A stretch of 64,000 bases of DNA, taken from the NCBI GenBank assembly GCA_032055545.1, contig DAMBQR010000018.1:1-64000 (forward strand), read 5' to 3'. The translations under genes were made by a program, and so were the position numbers. The DNA is from Pseudescherichia sp032055545 (GTDB taxonomy: Bacteria; Pseudomonadota; Gammaproteobacteria; Enterobacterales; Enterobacteriaceae). The notes beneath the pieces were generated by a model that made no database searches, had not been told where the DNA came from, and saw only the letters and a program-made list of their open reading frames with translations. Positions 34,962-43,912 of this stretch are shown in pieces. Position 1 is the first letter of the stretch, and each line of letters begins with the position of its first letter.

Positions 34962-35034
34962 AAACGGGCGGTGAGCGAGCGTTTGCCTCAAGCAGACAGA
35001 TACCCTGGCCCGCCAACTGAGCGGGCCTTTTTTT
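34941..35034 (+). terminator. trp attenuator
   Basis: The terminator stem is GGCCCGC (35007-35013) with GCGGGCC (35021-35027), followed by seven T. An upstream CGGGC within 34964-34972 can pair with GCCCG of the first arm to make the antiterminator. This segment with trpL forms the complete attenuation switch for trpEDCBA. Confidence 0.9.
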
Positions 35035-35064
35035 GAACAGAATAATGACCGGATGAGAATGACT

Positions 35065-36627
35065 ATGCCAATGCCAAAACCTGCACTTCAGCTTCTCACA
35101 GACCACGCCGCGTACCGGGAGAACCCGACCGCCCTGTTTCATCAGCTGTGCGCGGAGCGTCCGGCAACGCTGCTGCTGGAATCTGCCGATATCGACAGCA
35201 AGGATGACCTCAAGAGCCTGCTGCTGGTCGATAGCGCGCTGCGCATCACCGCTTTAGGTGACACTGTCACTATCCAGGCACTGACGGCTAACGGCGCGTC
35301 GCTTCTGCCGCTGCTGGATGCCGCCCTGCCCGCTGGCGTCGAGAATATCGCCCGCCCGGATGGCCGCGTGCTGCATTTTCCGCCGGTCAGCAACCTGCTG
35401 GACGAGGATGCTCGCCTCTGCTCGCTGTCAGTTTTCGATGCTTTTCGCCTGCTGCAGGAGCTGGTTACCGTTCCGGCCGAAGAGCGAGAGGCGATGTTCT
35501 TCGGGGGCCTCTTTGCCTACGACCTGGTAGCCGGTTTTGAGGATCTGCCTGCGCTGGCACAGGAGAACGGTTGCCCGGACTTCTGCTTCTACCTCGCCGA
35601 AACGCTGCTGGTTATCGATCACCAGCAGCAGCAGACCCGTATCCAGGCGAGCCTTTTCACCCCTTCCGAGACTGAGCAGCAGCGGCTGGCCCAGCGCATC
35701 GGTGAGCTTCGCCAGCAGCTTAGCCAGCCTCCCGCGCCGCTGCCGGTAGAGACGGTGGCGTCCATGCGCTGCGAATGCAACCAGAGTGACGAGGAGTTTG
35801 GGGCGGTCGTACGCGAGATGCAAAAAGCCATTCGCGCCGGAGAGATCTTCCAGGTGGTGCCATCCCGCCGCTTCTCGCTGCCCTGCCCGTCGCCGCTGGC
35901 AGCCTACGATGTGCTGAAGAAGAGCAACCCCAGCCCCTACATGTTCTTTATGCAAGATAATGACTTCACCCTGTTCGGCGCCTCGCCGGAAAGCTCGCTG
36001 AAGTATGATGCGCAGTCGCGCCAGATTGAGATCTACCCGATTGCCGGGACGCGCCCACGCGGTCGCCGGGCTGACGGTTCGCTGGATCGCGATCTCGACA
36101 GCCGCATCGAGCTGGAGATGCGCACCGATCATAAAGAGCTTTCCGAGCACCTGATGCTGGTTGACCTCGCCCGCAACGACCTGGCCCGCATCTGTACCCC
36201 GGGCAGCCGCTACGTCGCCGACCTGACCAAGGTCGATCGCTACTCGTTTGTGATGCATCTGGTCTCCCGCGTGGTGGGCGAGCTGCGCAGCGATCTCGAC
36301 GTACTTCACGCCTACCGGGCGTGTATGAATATGGGCACCCTGAGCGGTGCGCCAAAGGTCCGTGCCATGCAGCTTATTGCCCAGGCGGAAGGCACCCGTC
36401 GCGGCAGCTACGGTGGCGCGGTGGGCTACTTCACTGCCCACGGCGATCTTGATACCTGCATCGTGATCCGCTCCGCCTACGTTGAAAATGGTGTTGCCAC
36501 CGTTCAGGCGGGCGCTGGCGTGGTGCTGGACTCTGTTCCGCAGTCTGAAGCCGATGAAACCCGCAACAAAGCCCGCGCGGTCCTGCGCGCCATTGCCACC
36601 GCACACCACGCTCAGGAGACGTTCTGA
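35065..36627 (+). CDS. trpE: Anthranilate synthase component I
   Basis: A 520-residue enzyme that converts chorismate and ammonia to anthranilate, the first committed step to tryptophan. The feedback site LLLESADIDSKDD lies near residues 36-48. The chorismate-binding domain has IYPIAGTRPRGR, ELSEHLMLVDLARNDL and LSGAPKVRAM. The ATG at 35065 aligns with the E. coli start; an ATG at 35053 is four codons upstream. Its TGA overlaps the trpD ATG, keeping the two subunits equimolar. Confidence 0.97.
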   Translation: MPMPKPALQLLTDHAAYRENPTALFHQLCAERPATLLLESADIDSKDDLKSLLLVDSALRITALGDTVTIQALTANGASLLPLLDAALPAGVENIARPDGRVLHFPPVSNLLDEDARLCSLSVFDAFRLLQELVTVPAEEREAMFFGGLFAYDLVAGFEDLPALAQENGCPDFCFYLAETLLVIDHQQQQTRIQASLFTPSETEQQRLAQRIGELRQQLSQPPAPLPVETVASMRCECNQSDEEFGAVVREMQKAIRAGEIFQVVPSRRFSLPCPSPLAAYDVLKKSNPSPYMFFMQDNDFTLFGASPESSLKYDAQSRQIEIYPIAGTRPRGRRADGSLDRDLDSRIELEMRTDHKELSEHLMLVDLARNDLARICTPGSRYVADLTKVDRYSFVMHLVSRVVGELRSDLDVLHAYRACMNMGTLSGAPKVRAMQLIAQAEGTRRGSYGGAVGYFTAHGDLDTCIVIRSAYVENGVATVQAGAGVVLDSVPQSEADETRNKARAVLRAIATAHHAQETF

Positions 36628-38222
36628 TGGCTGACATTCTGCTGCTCGATAATATTGACTCTTTTACCTATAACCTTGCCGATCAGCTGCGCGCCAGCGG
36701 CCACAACGTGGTGATCTATCGCAACCATGTACCCGCCCAGACGCTCATTGATCGCCTGGCGACCATGGAAAATCCGGTCCTGATGCTCTCTCCGGGACCT
36801 GGTGCGCCCTCTGAGGCGGGCTGTATGCCTGAGCTGCTGACCCGCATGCGCGGCAAGCTGCCAATCATTGGTATCTGCCTTGGCCATCAGGCGATTGTCG
36901 AAGCCTACGGCGGCTACGTTGGCCAGGCGGGCGAGATCCTGCACGGTAAAGCGTCGAATATCGAACATGACGGCCAGGCAATGTTTGCCGGGCTAAGTAA
37001 CCCGCTTCCAGTGGCGCGCTATCACTCGCTGGTGGGCAGCAACGTGCCCGCCGGGCTGACCATCAACGCCCACTTCAACGGCATGGTAATGGCGGTGCGT
37101 CACGACGCCGATCGCGTCTGTGGCTTCCAGTTCCATCCGGAGTCTATTCTGACCACTCAGGGCGCGCGCCTGCTGGAACAGACCCTGGCCTGGGCGCAGC
37201 AGAAGCTGGCGCAGAGCAACACCCTGCAGCCGATCCTTGAGAAACTTTACCAGGCGCAGACCCTCAGCCAGCAGGAGAGCCACCAGCTCTTCTCTGCGGT
37301 GGTGCGCGGCGAGCTGAAGCCGGAGCAGCTGGCGGCGGCGCTGGTGAGCATGAAGATCCGCGGCGAGCATCCCAACGAGATTGCCGGAGCGGCCACCGCG
37401 TTGCTGGAGAACGCAGCGCCTTTTCCGCGTCCGGATTACGCCTTTGCCGATATCGTCGGCACCGGCGGCGACGGCAGCAACAGCATCAATATCTCTACCG
37501 CCAGCGCCTTTGTAGCCGCCGCCTGCGGCCTGAAGGTGGCCAAGCACGGCAACCGCAGCGTCTCAAGCCGCTCCGGCTCGTCGGATCTGCTGGCGGCGTT
37601 CGGCATCAATCTTGATATGAATGCGGATAAGTCCCGTACCGCGCTGGACGAGCTGGGGGTCTGCTTCCTCTTTGCGCCGAAGTACCACACCGGGTTCCGC
37701 CACGCGATGCCGGTGCGCCAGCAGCTGAAAACGCGCACCCTGTTCAACGTACTGGGGCCGCTGATTAACCCGGCCCACCCGCCGCTGGCGCTGATTGGCG
37801 TCTACAGCCCGGAGCTGGTGCTGCCGATTGCCGAAACGCTGCGCGTGTTGGGCTATCGGCGGGCGGCGGTGGTGCACAGCGGCGGCATGGATGAAGTCTC
37901 CCTGCACGCGCCGACGCTGGTAGCCGAGCTGAACAGCGGGGATATCAGCAGCTATCAGCTGGAGGCTGCTGACTTTGGCCTGACGCCCTATCGTCAGGAG
38001 GCGCTGGCAGGCGGTACCCCCGAGGAAAACCGTGACATTTTGACGCGCTTACTCCAGGGTAAAGGTGAAGCCGCCCATGAGGCTGCCGTCGCGGCAAACG
38101 TGGCGATGCTGATGCGTCTGCATGGAGAAGAGGATTTGCGGGCCAATGCGCAAAAGGTTCTGGATGTACTGCGCAGCGGTGCTGCCTATGACAAAGTCAC
38201 CGCACTTGCGGCAAGAGGATAA
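36627..38222 (+). CDS. trpD: Anthranilate synthase component II fused to anthranilate phosphoribosyltransferase
   Basis: A 531-residue bifunctional protein (TrpG-TrpD). The glutamine amidotransferase half (about 1-195) has the nucleophile in GICLGHQ (Cys at about 84) and the HPES triad piece. The phosphoribosyltransferase half (about 200-531) has GTGGDGSNSINIST and KHGNRSVSSRSGSSD for PRPP binding. The fusion is the enteric arrangement. It overlaps trpE by one base. An internal promoter lies late in trpD in E. coli, but I did not locate it here. Confidence 0.97.
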   Translation: MADILLLDNIDSFTYNLADQLRASGHNVVIYRNHVPAQTLIDRLATMENPVLMLSPGPGAPSEAGCMPELLTRMRGKLPIIGICLGHQAIVEAYGGYVGQAGEILHGKASNIEHDGQAMFAGLSNPLPVARYHSLVGSNVPAGLTINAHFNGMVMAVRHDADRVCGFQFHPESILTTQGARLLEQTLAWAQQKLAQSNTLQPILEKLYQAQTLSQQESHQLFSAVVRGELKPEQLAAALVSMKIRGEHPNEIAGAATALLENAAPFPRPDYAFADIVGTGGDGSNSINISTASAFVAAACGLKVAKHGNRSVSSRSGSSDLLAAFGINLDMNADKSRTALDELGVCFLFAPKYHTGFRHAMPVRQQLKTRTLFNVLGPLINPAHPPLALIGVYSPELVLPIAETLRVLGYRRAAVVHSGGMDEVSLHAPTLVAELNSGDISSYQLEAADFGLTPYRQEALAGGTPEENRDILTRLLQGKGEAAHEAAVAANVAMLMRLHGEEDLRANAQKVLDVLRSGAAYDKVTALAARG

Positions 38223-38225
38223 GTA

Positions 38226-39584
38226 ATGGAAACCGTTTTAGCAAAAATCGTCGCGGATAAGGCGATTTGGGTCGCCGCCCGTAAACAGCAGCAGCCGCTG
38301 GCCAGTTTTCAGAGCGACATTGTGCCTGCCACGCGCAGCTTTTATGACGCTTTGCAGGGCGCGCGCACGGCGTTTATTCTCGAATGTAAAAAGGCCTCGC
38401 CGTCTAAAGGGACGATCCGGGACGACTTTGATCCGGTGCGGATCGCCGGCGTCTATAAACATCATGCATCGGCCATCTCGGTGCTGACGGATGAGAAGTA
38501 TTTTCAGGGCAGCTTCGATTTTCTGCCGCTGGTGAGCGCTGCCGCGCCGCAGCCGATCCTGTGTAAGGATTTTATTATTGAGGCCTACCAGATCTACCTG
38601 GCCCGCTTCTACCAGGCCGATGCCTGCCTGCTAATGCTGTCGGTGCTCGATGACGATCAATACCGCCAGCTCGCTGCGGTGGCCCACAGCCTGAAGATGG
38701 GCGTGCTGACCGAAGTCAGCAATGAAGAGGAGCTGGAGCGCGCTATCGTTCTGGGGGCAAAGGTTGTCGGTATTAATAACCGCGACCTGCGCGATCTCTC
38801 TATCGATCTGAACCGCACTCGCCAGCTCGCTCCCCGTCTGGGGGCAGGCGTCACGGTGATCAGCGAGTCGGGAATTAACACCTATGCCCAGGTGCGCGAC
38901 CTGAGCCATTTTGCCAACGGCTTTTTAATTGGGTCGGCGCTCATGGAGCAGGACGATCTCGCCGCTGCCATCAAGCGCGTGCTGCTGGGCGAGAATAAAG
39001 TCTGCGGGTTGACGCGTCCTGAGGATGCGCAGGCCGCGTTTGAAGCCGGAGCGCTCTTCGGCGGGCTGATCTTCGTTTCTGAATCTCCGCGCTGCGTGAG
39101 CGATGCCGAGGCCGATGCGGTGATTGCTGCAGCGCCCCTGCGTTACGTGGGCGTCTTCCGTAACGCAACCGTCGAGACGGTGGTCGAGAAGGCAGTCCGG
39201 CTCCAGCTTGCTGCCGTACAGCTGCACGGTGCTGAAGATCAGACCTATATTGACGCCCTGCGTACCGCGCTGCCTGCCGGGGTGGCGATCTGGAAAGCGC
39301 TGAGCGTCGGCGATACGCTCCCACCCCGCAATCTGAACCACGTTGACCGTTACCTGTTTGATAACGGCCAGGGCGGCAGCGGGCAGCATTTTGACTGGTC
39401 CCTGCTGGCGGGGCAGAAGCTGGATAACGTCATGCTGGCCGGTGGCCTCGGCGCAGATAACTGCGTGACCGCAGCCCAGGCGGGCTGTGCCGGACTCGAT
39501 TTTAATTCAGGTGTGGAATCTGAACCGGGTATTAAAGATGCCAGCAAGCTGGCCTCGGTTTTCCGTACCCTGCGTGCCTACTAA
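38226..39584 (+). CDS. trpC: Indole-3-glycerol phosphate synthase / phosphoribosylanthranilate isomerase
   Basis: A 452-residue fusion of two TIM barrels. The N-terminal synthase (about 1-255) has FILECKKASPSKG and the SESGI phosphate loop. The C-terminal isomerase (TrpF, about 256-452) has KVCGLTRPEDA, with the catalytic Cys, and LAGGLGADN. It carries out two consecutive steps between phosphoribosylanthranilate and indoleglycerol phosphate. It starts 3 bases after the trpD stop. Confidence 0.97.
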   Translation: METVLAKIVADKAIWVAARKQQQPLASFQSDIVPATRSFYDALQGARTAFILECKKASPSKGTIRDDFDPVRIAGVYKHHASAISVLTDEKYFQGSFDFLPLVSAAAPQPILCKDFIIEAYQIYLARFYQADACLLMLSVLDDDQYRQLAAVAHSLKMGVLTEVSNEEELERAIVLGAKVVGINNRDLRDLSIDLNRTRQLAPRLGAGVTVISESGINTYAQVRDLSHFANGFLIGSALMEQDDLAAAIKRVLLGENKVCGLTRPEDAQAAFEAGALFGGLIFVSESPRCVSDAEADAVIAAAPLRYVGVFRNATVETVVEKAVRLQLAAVQLHGAEDQTYIDALRTALPAGVAIWKALSVGDTLPPRNLNHVDRYLFDNGQGGSGQHFDWSLLAGQKLDNVMLAGGLGADNCVTAAQAGCAGLDFNSGVESEPGIKDASKLASVFRTLRAY

Positions 39585-39594
39585 GGAATCTGTA

Positions 39595-40788
39595 ATGACT
39601 ACTTTGCTCAATCCCTACTTCGGTGAATTTGGCGGTATGTACGTTCCGCAAATTTTGATGCCTGCCCTGCGCCAGCTGGAAGAGGCCTTTGTCAGCGCCC
39701 AGAAAGATCCGGCGTTTCAGGCCCAGTTCAGCGATCTGCTAAAAAACTACGCCGGGCGTCCAACCGCGCTCACTAAATGTCAAAACCTGACCGCGGGCAC
39801 CAACACCACGCTCTACCTTAAGCGTGAAGATCTGCTCCACGGTGGCGCACACAAAACTAACCAGGTGCTGGGCCAGGCGCTGCTTGCCAAGCGCATGGGT
39901 AAGACCGAGATCATTGCCGAGACCGGCGCGGGCCAGCACGGCGTCGCCTCAGCCCTTGCCAGCGCCCTGCTCGGCCTGAAGTGCCGTATCTACATGGGGG
40001 CGAAAGACGTTGAGCGCCAGTCGCCAAACGTTTTCCGCATGCGCCTGATGGGTGCGGAGGTGATCCCGGTCTACAGCGGCTCGGCCACGCTGAAGGACGC
40101 CTGCAACGAAGCGCTTCGCGACTGGTCCGGCAGCTACGACAAAGCGCACTATATGCTCGGCACGGCGGCAGGTCCGCACCCGTTCCCGACCATTGTGCGT
40201 GAGTTCCAGCGCATGATTGGCGAAGAGACCAAAGCGCAGATCCTCGAAAAAGAGGGACGCCTGCCGGATGCGGTGATCGCCTGCGTCGGCGGCGGCTCCA
40301 ACGCTATCGGCATGTTTGCTGACTTTATTGAAGAGAGCAGCGTGGGGCTGATTGGCGTTGAGCCGGCGGGTCACGGGATTGAGACCGGCGAGCACGGTGC
40401 GCCGCTGAAGCATGGCCGGGTTGGGATCTACTTCGGCATGAAGTCGCCGATGATGCAGACCGATGACGGGCAGATTGAAGAGTCCTACTCTATCTCCGCC
40501 GGGCTGGACTTCCCCTCCGTGGGGCCGCAGCACGCGCATCTGAACAGCATCGGCCGCGCAGACTACGTGTCGATTACCGATGATGAGGCGCTGGCAGCGT
40601 TCAAGCTGCTGTGCCGTAGCGAAGGGATCATTCCGGCGCTGGAGTCCTCTCACGCCCTGGCCCACGCCCTGAAGATGATGCGCGAAAACCCGGAAAAAGA
40701 GCAGCTGCTGGTGGTTAACCTCTCTGGCCGCGGCGATAAAGATATCTTTACGGTTCACGATATTTTAAAAGCACGAGGGGAGATGTGA
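39595..40788 (+). CDS. trpB: Tryptophan synthase beta chain
   Basis: A 397-residue PLP enzyme that joins indole and serine to form tryptophan. The PLP lysine lies in LHGGAHKTNQ at about residue 87 and the phosphate loop is GGGSNAIG (about 232). The ATG at 39595 has AAGGA overlapping the trpC stop; a longer frame from 39487 lies inside trpC and is rejected. Its stop overlaps the trpA start, as expected for subunits of one alpha2-beta2 complex. Confidence 0.98.
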   Translation: MTTLLNPYFGEFGGMYVPQILMPALRQLEEAFVSAQKDPAFQAQFSDLLKNYAGRPTALTKCQNLTAGTNTTLYLKREDLLHGGAHKTNQVLGQALLAKRMGKTEIIAETGAGQHGVASALASALLGLKCRIYMGAKDVERQSPNVFRMRLMGAEVIPVYSGSATLKDACNEALRDWSGSYDKAHYMLGTAAGPHPFPTIVREFQRMIGEETKAQILEKEGRLPDAVIACVGGGSNAIGMFADFIEESSVGLIGVEPAGHGIETGEHGAPLKHGRVGIYFGMKSPMMQTDDGQIEESYSISAGLDFPSVGPQHAHLNSIGRADYVSITDDEALAAFKLLCRSEGIIPALESSHALAHALKMMRENPEKEQLLVVNLSGRGDKDIFTVHDILKARGEM

Positions 40789-41597
40789 TGGAACGTTATG
40801 AGCAGCTGTTTACGCGCCTGCAGGAGCGCAAGGAGGGAGCGTTTGTTCCCTTTGTTACCCTGGGCGATCCCTCTCCCGAGCAGTCGCTGAAGATTATCGA
40901 TGCGCTGATTGAGGGCGGTGCCGACGCGCTGGAGTTAGGGATCCCCTTCTCCGATCCGCTGGCGGACGGTCCCACAATCCAGAATGCGACCCTGCGCGCC
41001 TTTGCCGCCGGTACTACGCCCGCCCAGTGCTTTGAGATGCTGGCCGCCGTGCGCCAGAAGCACCCAACTATCCCTATCGGCCTGCTGATGTACGCTAACC
41101 TGGTGTTCAGCCAGGGCATTGATGAGTTCTACGCTAAATGTGAAAAAGCGGGCGTTGATTCGGTGCTGGTGGCGGACGTGCCGGTGGAGGAGTCGGCCCC
41201 GTTCCGTCAGGCGGCGATGCGCCATAACGTTGCGCCGATCTTTATCTGCCCGCCGAACGCCGATGACGATCTGCTGCGCCAGATTGCCTCATACGGGCGC
41301 GGCTACACCTACCTGCTCTCCCGCGCCGGGGTTACCGGCGCCGAGAACAGCGTTGCGCTGCCATTACAGCATCTGGTAGAGAAACTGGCGGAGTACCATG
41401 CTGCGCCACCGCTGCAGGGTTTTGGTATCTCCACGCCGGAGCAGGTCAAAACCTCACTGGAAGCTGGCGCAGCCGGGGCAATTTCCGGCTCCGCCATCGT
41501 TAAGATCATTGAGAATAACCTTGATAAGCCCGTTAAGATGCTGACCGAGCTGAAGGAGTTTGTGCAGAGCTTGAAAGCGGCGACGCGGAAGAGTTAA
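40788..41597 (+). CDS. trpA: Tryptophan synthase alpha chain
   Basis: A 269-residue TIM-barrel subunit that splits indoleglycerol phosphate to indole and glyceraldehyde 3-phosphate; indole is channelled to TrpB. Catalytic Glu49 and Asp60 are present in LELGIPFSDPLAD. The ATG at 40788 shares a base with the trpB TGA. It is the last gene of the trp operon. Its final 65 bases are also read on the other strand as the end of an acyltransferase frame, which is odd (see findings). Confidence 0.97.
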   Translation: MERYEQLFTRLQERKEGAFVPFVTLGDPSPEQSLKIIDALIEGGADALELGIPFSDPLADGPTIQNATLRAFAAGTTPAQCFEMLAAVRQKHPTIPIGLLMYANLVFSQGIDEFYAKCEKAGVDSVLVADVPVEESAPFRQAAMRHNVAPIFICPPNADDDLLRQIASYGRGYTYLLSRAGVTGAENSVALPLQHLVEKLAEYHAAPPLQGFGISTPEQVKTSLEAGAAGAISGSAIVKIIENNLDKPVKMLTELKEFVQSLKAATRKS

Positions 41598-42801
41598 GTC
41601 CAGCCCCGCCGTCGGCGAAACGATCGTCGGCGGGTGCTTGAGCAGCACGCGGCTGCGTTTTTTTGCCTAACGATCCGGGTAGCCTATGCCCCAGTTTAAT
41701 AAAAGGTCGCTCTATGTAGCGGTAGGTAAATGCTGAAGTCAGGATCATCAGCAAAATTGTCACCGTCGCGACAGGCATATAAATTTGTGGCTCATCCGGA
41801 AGTTGAAGTTTGAAGTAAATTTTGTTCATAACAAACCAAAATATGCCATGCATAAGGTAAATGCTGTAACTCACCTCCCCCAGACGCACCACCCCTTTGA
41901 ATCTTAGAATGCCAAAGAGGTCTGAACCACAGCAGATGCACAAAAATAGTATGCCAAACAGGGGAATAGATGAAAGCGCAAAAGGCTCATCAATAACTAG
42001 TATGCAGATAATGAAGGAAACAACCGACCCTATATCAAGCCAAACTTTTTTTACAGCGACGTATCGAATCAGTTCACGACATAAAAATCCGACGGCGAAA
42101 AGCGCAGGGAATCCAATCCAATAGCGATCGCTATCCCGACTCAGATAGTAGCATAAAAATAAAATTGCTAATGAAAAGGTAAGGTTATCGTGCTTCCGGC
42201 GAAGAATAACAATTAACGGCAACGAAAAGTAAAATACCCACTCCCAGTAAAGCGTCCAGGTCACACCAGCGTTTAGCAGCATTGAGAATTTTGCTCCCAG
42301 AATGTCTGGCTTAGTACCAGAAAGCCCCATATCCAGCCAGAGCAGCAGATTATGCACGCTCCCCTGTAGGACGAGATTATCACGCTGCATAAAGACCGTT
42401 AGCATGATGCACATAATAGAAGAAAATAAGAACATGGGGGCGATACGGAGGAGACGTTTCAGATAGAAAACAATCCACTCTGTACTGGCTGCCTTTGTAT
42501 TTGCGAAAAGAAAACCCGAGATGATAAAAAAAAGTGCAACGCCAAATCCACCGGCGAGTTTATTTATTGGCCAGGCGTTTAGCGCATTCAGGCTCCAGTC
42601 GCTGGCGGTAAACCAGGAGTGAGCCAGCACAAAGTGATGAAACACAACGAAGATTGATAGAAAAAACCGCAAACCATCGATCTGGTTAGCCCGGGCTTTA
42701 TTCTCTTTATCAATAAACGAAAACAGCGGTAGATTGAGTAAGAGTGGTGCACAAATACAGATAGCCAGCATCCATATAAGTAATTGATATTGCGGCAACA
42801 T
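41533..42801 (-). CDS. Acyltransferase-3 family membrane protein
   Basis: A 422-residue inner-membrane protein of the acyltransferase-3 (OafA/WecH-like) family, with about ten hydrophobic helices. Family marks are QIDGLRFFLSIFVVFHHF with the conserved His pair (about 40-57), LFFIISGFLF, YSIYLMHG and TYRYIERPFIKLGH. Such enzymes O-acetylate surface sugars, lipids or small molecules; the substrate is unknown. The last roughly 45 residues are Ala/Ser/Pro-rich and encoded antisense to the trp terminator and trpA end, so the true tail may have been lost. The region is AT-rich (23, 30 and 24 G+C in three sampled 60-base lines, against 45 in a trpA line), suggesting transfer. The ATG at 42801 is preferred to a GTG at 42816, but ribosome sites are weak. 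Confidence 0.8.
   Translation of the reverse strand: MLPQYQLLIWMLAICICAPLLLNLPLFSFIDKENKARANQIDGLRFFLSIFVVFHHFVLAHSWFTASDWSLNALNAWPINKLAGGFGVALFFIISGFLFANTKAASTEWIVFYLKRLLRIAPMFLFSSIMCIMLTVFMQRDNLVLQGSVHNLLLWLDMGLSGTKPDILGAKFSMLLNAGVTWTLYWEWVFYFSLPLIVILRRKHDNLTFSLAILFLCYYLSRDSDRYWIGFPALFAVGFLCRELIRYVAVKKVWLDIGSVVSFIICILVIDEPFALSSIPLFGILFLCICCGSDLFGILRFKGVVRLGEVSYSIYLMHGIFWFVMNKIYFKLQLPDEPQIYMPVATVTILLMILTSAFTYRYIERPFIKLGHRLPGSLGKKTQPRAAQAPADDRFADGGAGLNSSASPLSSSAQTPSARSAS
41604..41664 (+). terminator. trp operon terminators
   Basis: Two hairpins follow trpA. The first has arms CCCGCCG and CGGCGGG (about 41605-41633) without a T run. The second is GCAGC (41642-41646) with GCTGC (41652-41656), followed by G and seven T (41658-41664), a good rho-independent terminator. 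Both lie within the acyltransferase frame of the opposite strand. Confidence 0.75.
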
Positions 42802-42882
42802 CCGGCAGCTCGACACGCTTGTGATTAAAGCTGGAATCTAACAGCTTGCCTAAATTTTGTAAATATACAAACACAGATGTTA

Positions 42883-42910
42883 AATAAAAACTGGCCTTAT
42901 CAGCCAGCTT
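42883..42910 (-). terminator. Terminator after ompW
   Basis: Stem CTGGC (42891-42895) with GCCAG (42903-42907) is followed on the minus strand by TTTTTATTTA. It lies 23 bases after the ompW stop. Confidence 0.65.
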
Positions 42911-42932
42911 TTAGAAAAGAGTAACCAATAGC

Positions 42933-43568
42933 TTAGAAGCGGTAGCCCGCAGAGAACATAAACACCCATGGATCGAGACGCGTATCGACCGTCTGCTGCA
43001 CCCCACCCGCTTTAAATTTTACATCGGTATCGATATCCATATACCAGACCGAGGCGTTGATTAACCAGTCACGGTTGATCAGATAGTCCAGCCCCACCAC
43101 CCCCGCCGCGCCCCAGGAGTCGCTCAGGCTCAGGTCGGAGAGGCCCGCCGCTTTGCCGGTATCGTTAAATTTCTCATCAAAGAAGGTGGTGTAGTTCACC
43201 CCTGCACCAATATAGGGCCGTACCTTGCTGCTGCTGTCGCCGAAGTACCACTCGGCAACCAGGGTTGGCGGCAGATGTTGAACGGTTGCAATATTGCCGG
43301 TTGGGCTAGTGCCGACATGGTGGCGGAACGGCGTGGCGGCCAGCAGCTCGATGCCGACGTTATCCGTTGCCATATACGTGAAGGTCAGGCCCAGCTGGGT
43401 ATTGTTGCTGACGTTAAACCCGCCCAGGCTGCCCAGAACGTTATCCGAGCCTTCGGTTGGTCTCACCGTCGCCGAACCGGCCCGTATAAAAAACTCGCCC
43501 GCGTCATGAGCATATGTCCCAGATGAAAATGCACTTAACACCAACGCTGCCGCCGCTAATTTTTTCAT
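42933..43568 (-). CDS. ompW: Outer-membrane protein W
   Basis: A 211-residue eight-stranded beta-barrel porin. The signal peptide (1-21) ends in TYA, and the protein ends in the aromatic FSAGYRF typical of barrels. Family blocks are RPYIGAGVNYT and GLDYLINRDWLIN. It forms a small hydrophobic channel; in E. coli it is the colicin S4 receptor, and it is raised in anaerobic conditions. The ATG at 43568 gives a normal signal peptide; five upstream codons are rejected. It is divergent from yciC with candidate FNR sites between. Confidence 0.95.
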   Translation of the reverse strand: MKKLAAAALVLSAFSSGTYAHDAGEFFIRAGSATVRPTEGSDNVLGSLGGFNVSNNTQLGLTFTYMATDNVGIELLAATPFRHHVGTSPTGNIATVQHLPPTLVAEWYFGDSSSKVRPYIGAGVNYTTFFDEKFNDTGKAAGLSDLSLSDSWGAAGVVGLDYLINRDWLINASVWYMDIDTDVKFKAGGVQQTVDTRLDPWVFMFSAGYRF

Positions 43569-43912
43569 TTTTTCCCGCTCCATTTATAGGGTTATCTTTT
43601 CTGGCGCGGTGAATATACCTATATTTAAGTACAAAGTGATCTAACGCAGATCACATTTAACCCCGTAAAATCACATTCATTGATCTGGATTAATTTTCCT
43701 TAATAATCAGTAAAATCCTCATTTCTGATGCAGATCAATTTTTGCAAAATCTTGCAAAAAGGCATTTAGGTTACAAATTACCCAATTTGGCCGGGCAGTG
43801 GACGCCGCTTTACAAAGCTATGCTTTTCCATACATGGCAGAGTGCTGCCACTCCGCCGCTAACCAGGTTACAATTGCCGGCAAATCAACACCGGCTTACT
43901 CAAGGAGAGTGC
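43569..43912. promoter_or_regulatory. ompW/yciC divergent control region with FNR-like boxes
   Basis: About 340 bases without a gene. TTGAT-CTGG-ATTAA (43680-43693) and CTGAT-GCAG-ATCAA (43725-43738) each match the FNR consensus TTGAT-N4-ATCAA at 9 of 10 positions. A dyad GTGATCT-N5-AGATCAC is at about 43637-43655. ompW is an FNR target in E. coli and Salmonella. The part nearer yciC holds nothing I can name. Confidence 0.65.

Noticed and set aside
35428..36609. 393-codon frame antisense to trpE
   Set aside because: Long antisense frames are expected opposite GC-rich enteric genes; no ribosome site, no recognisable domain, and trpE is fully conserved.
43637..43655. CRP site upstream of ompW
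   Set aside because: GTGATCT and AGATCAC form a dyad, but the spacing between TGTGA and TCAC halves is 11 bases, not the 6 needed by CRP.
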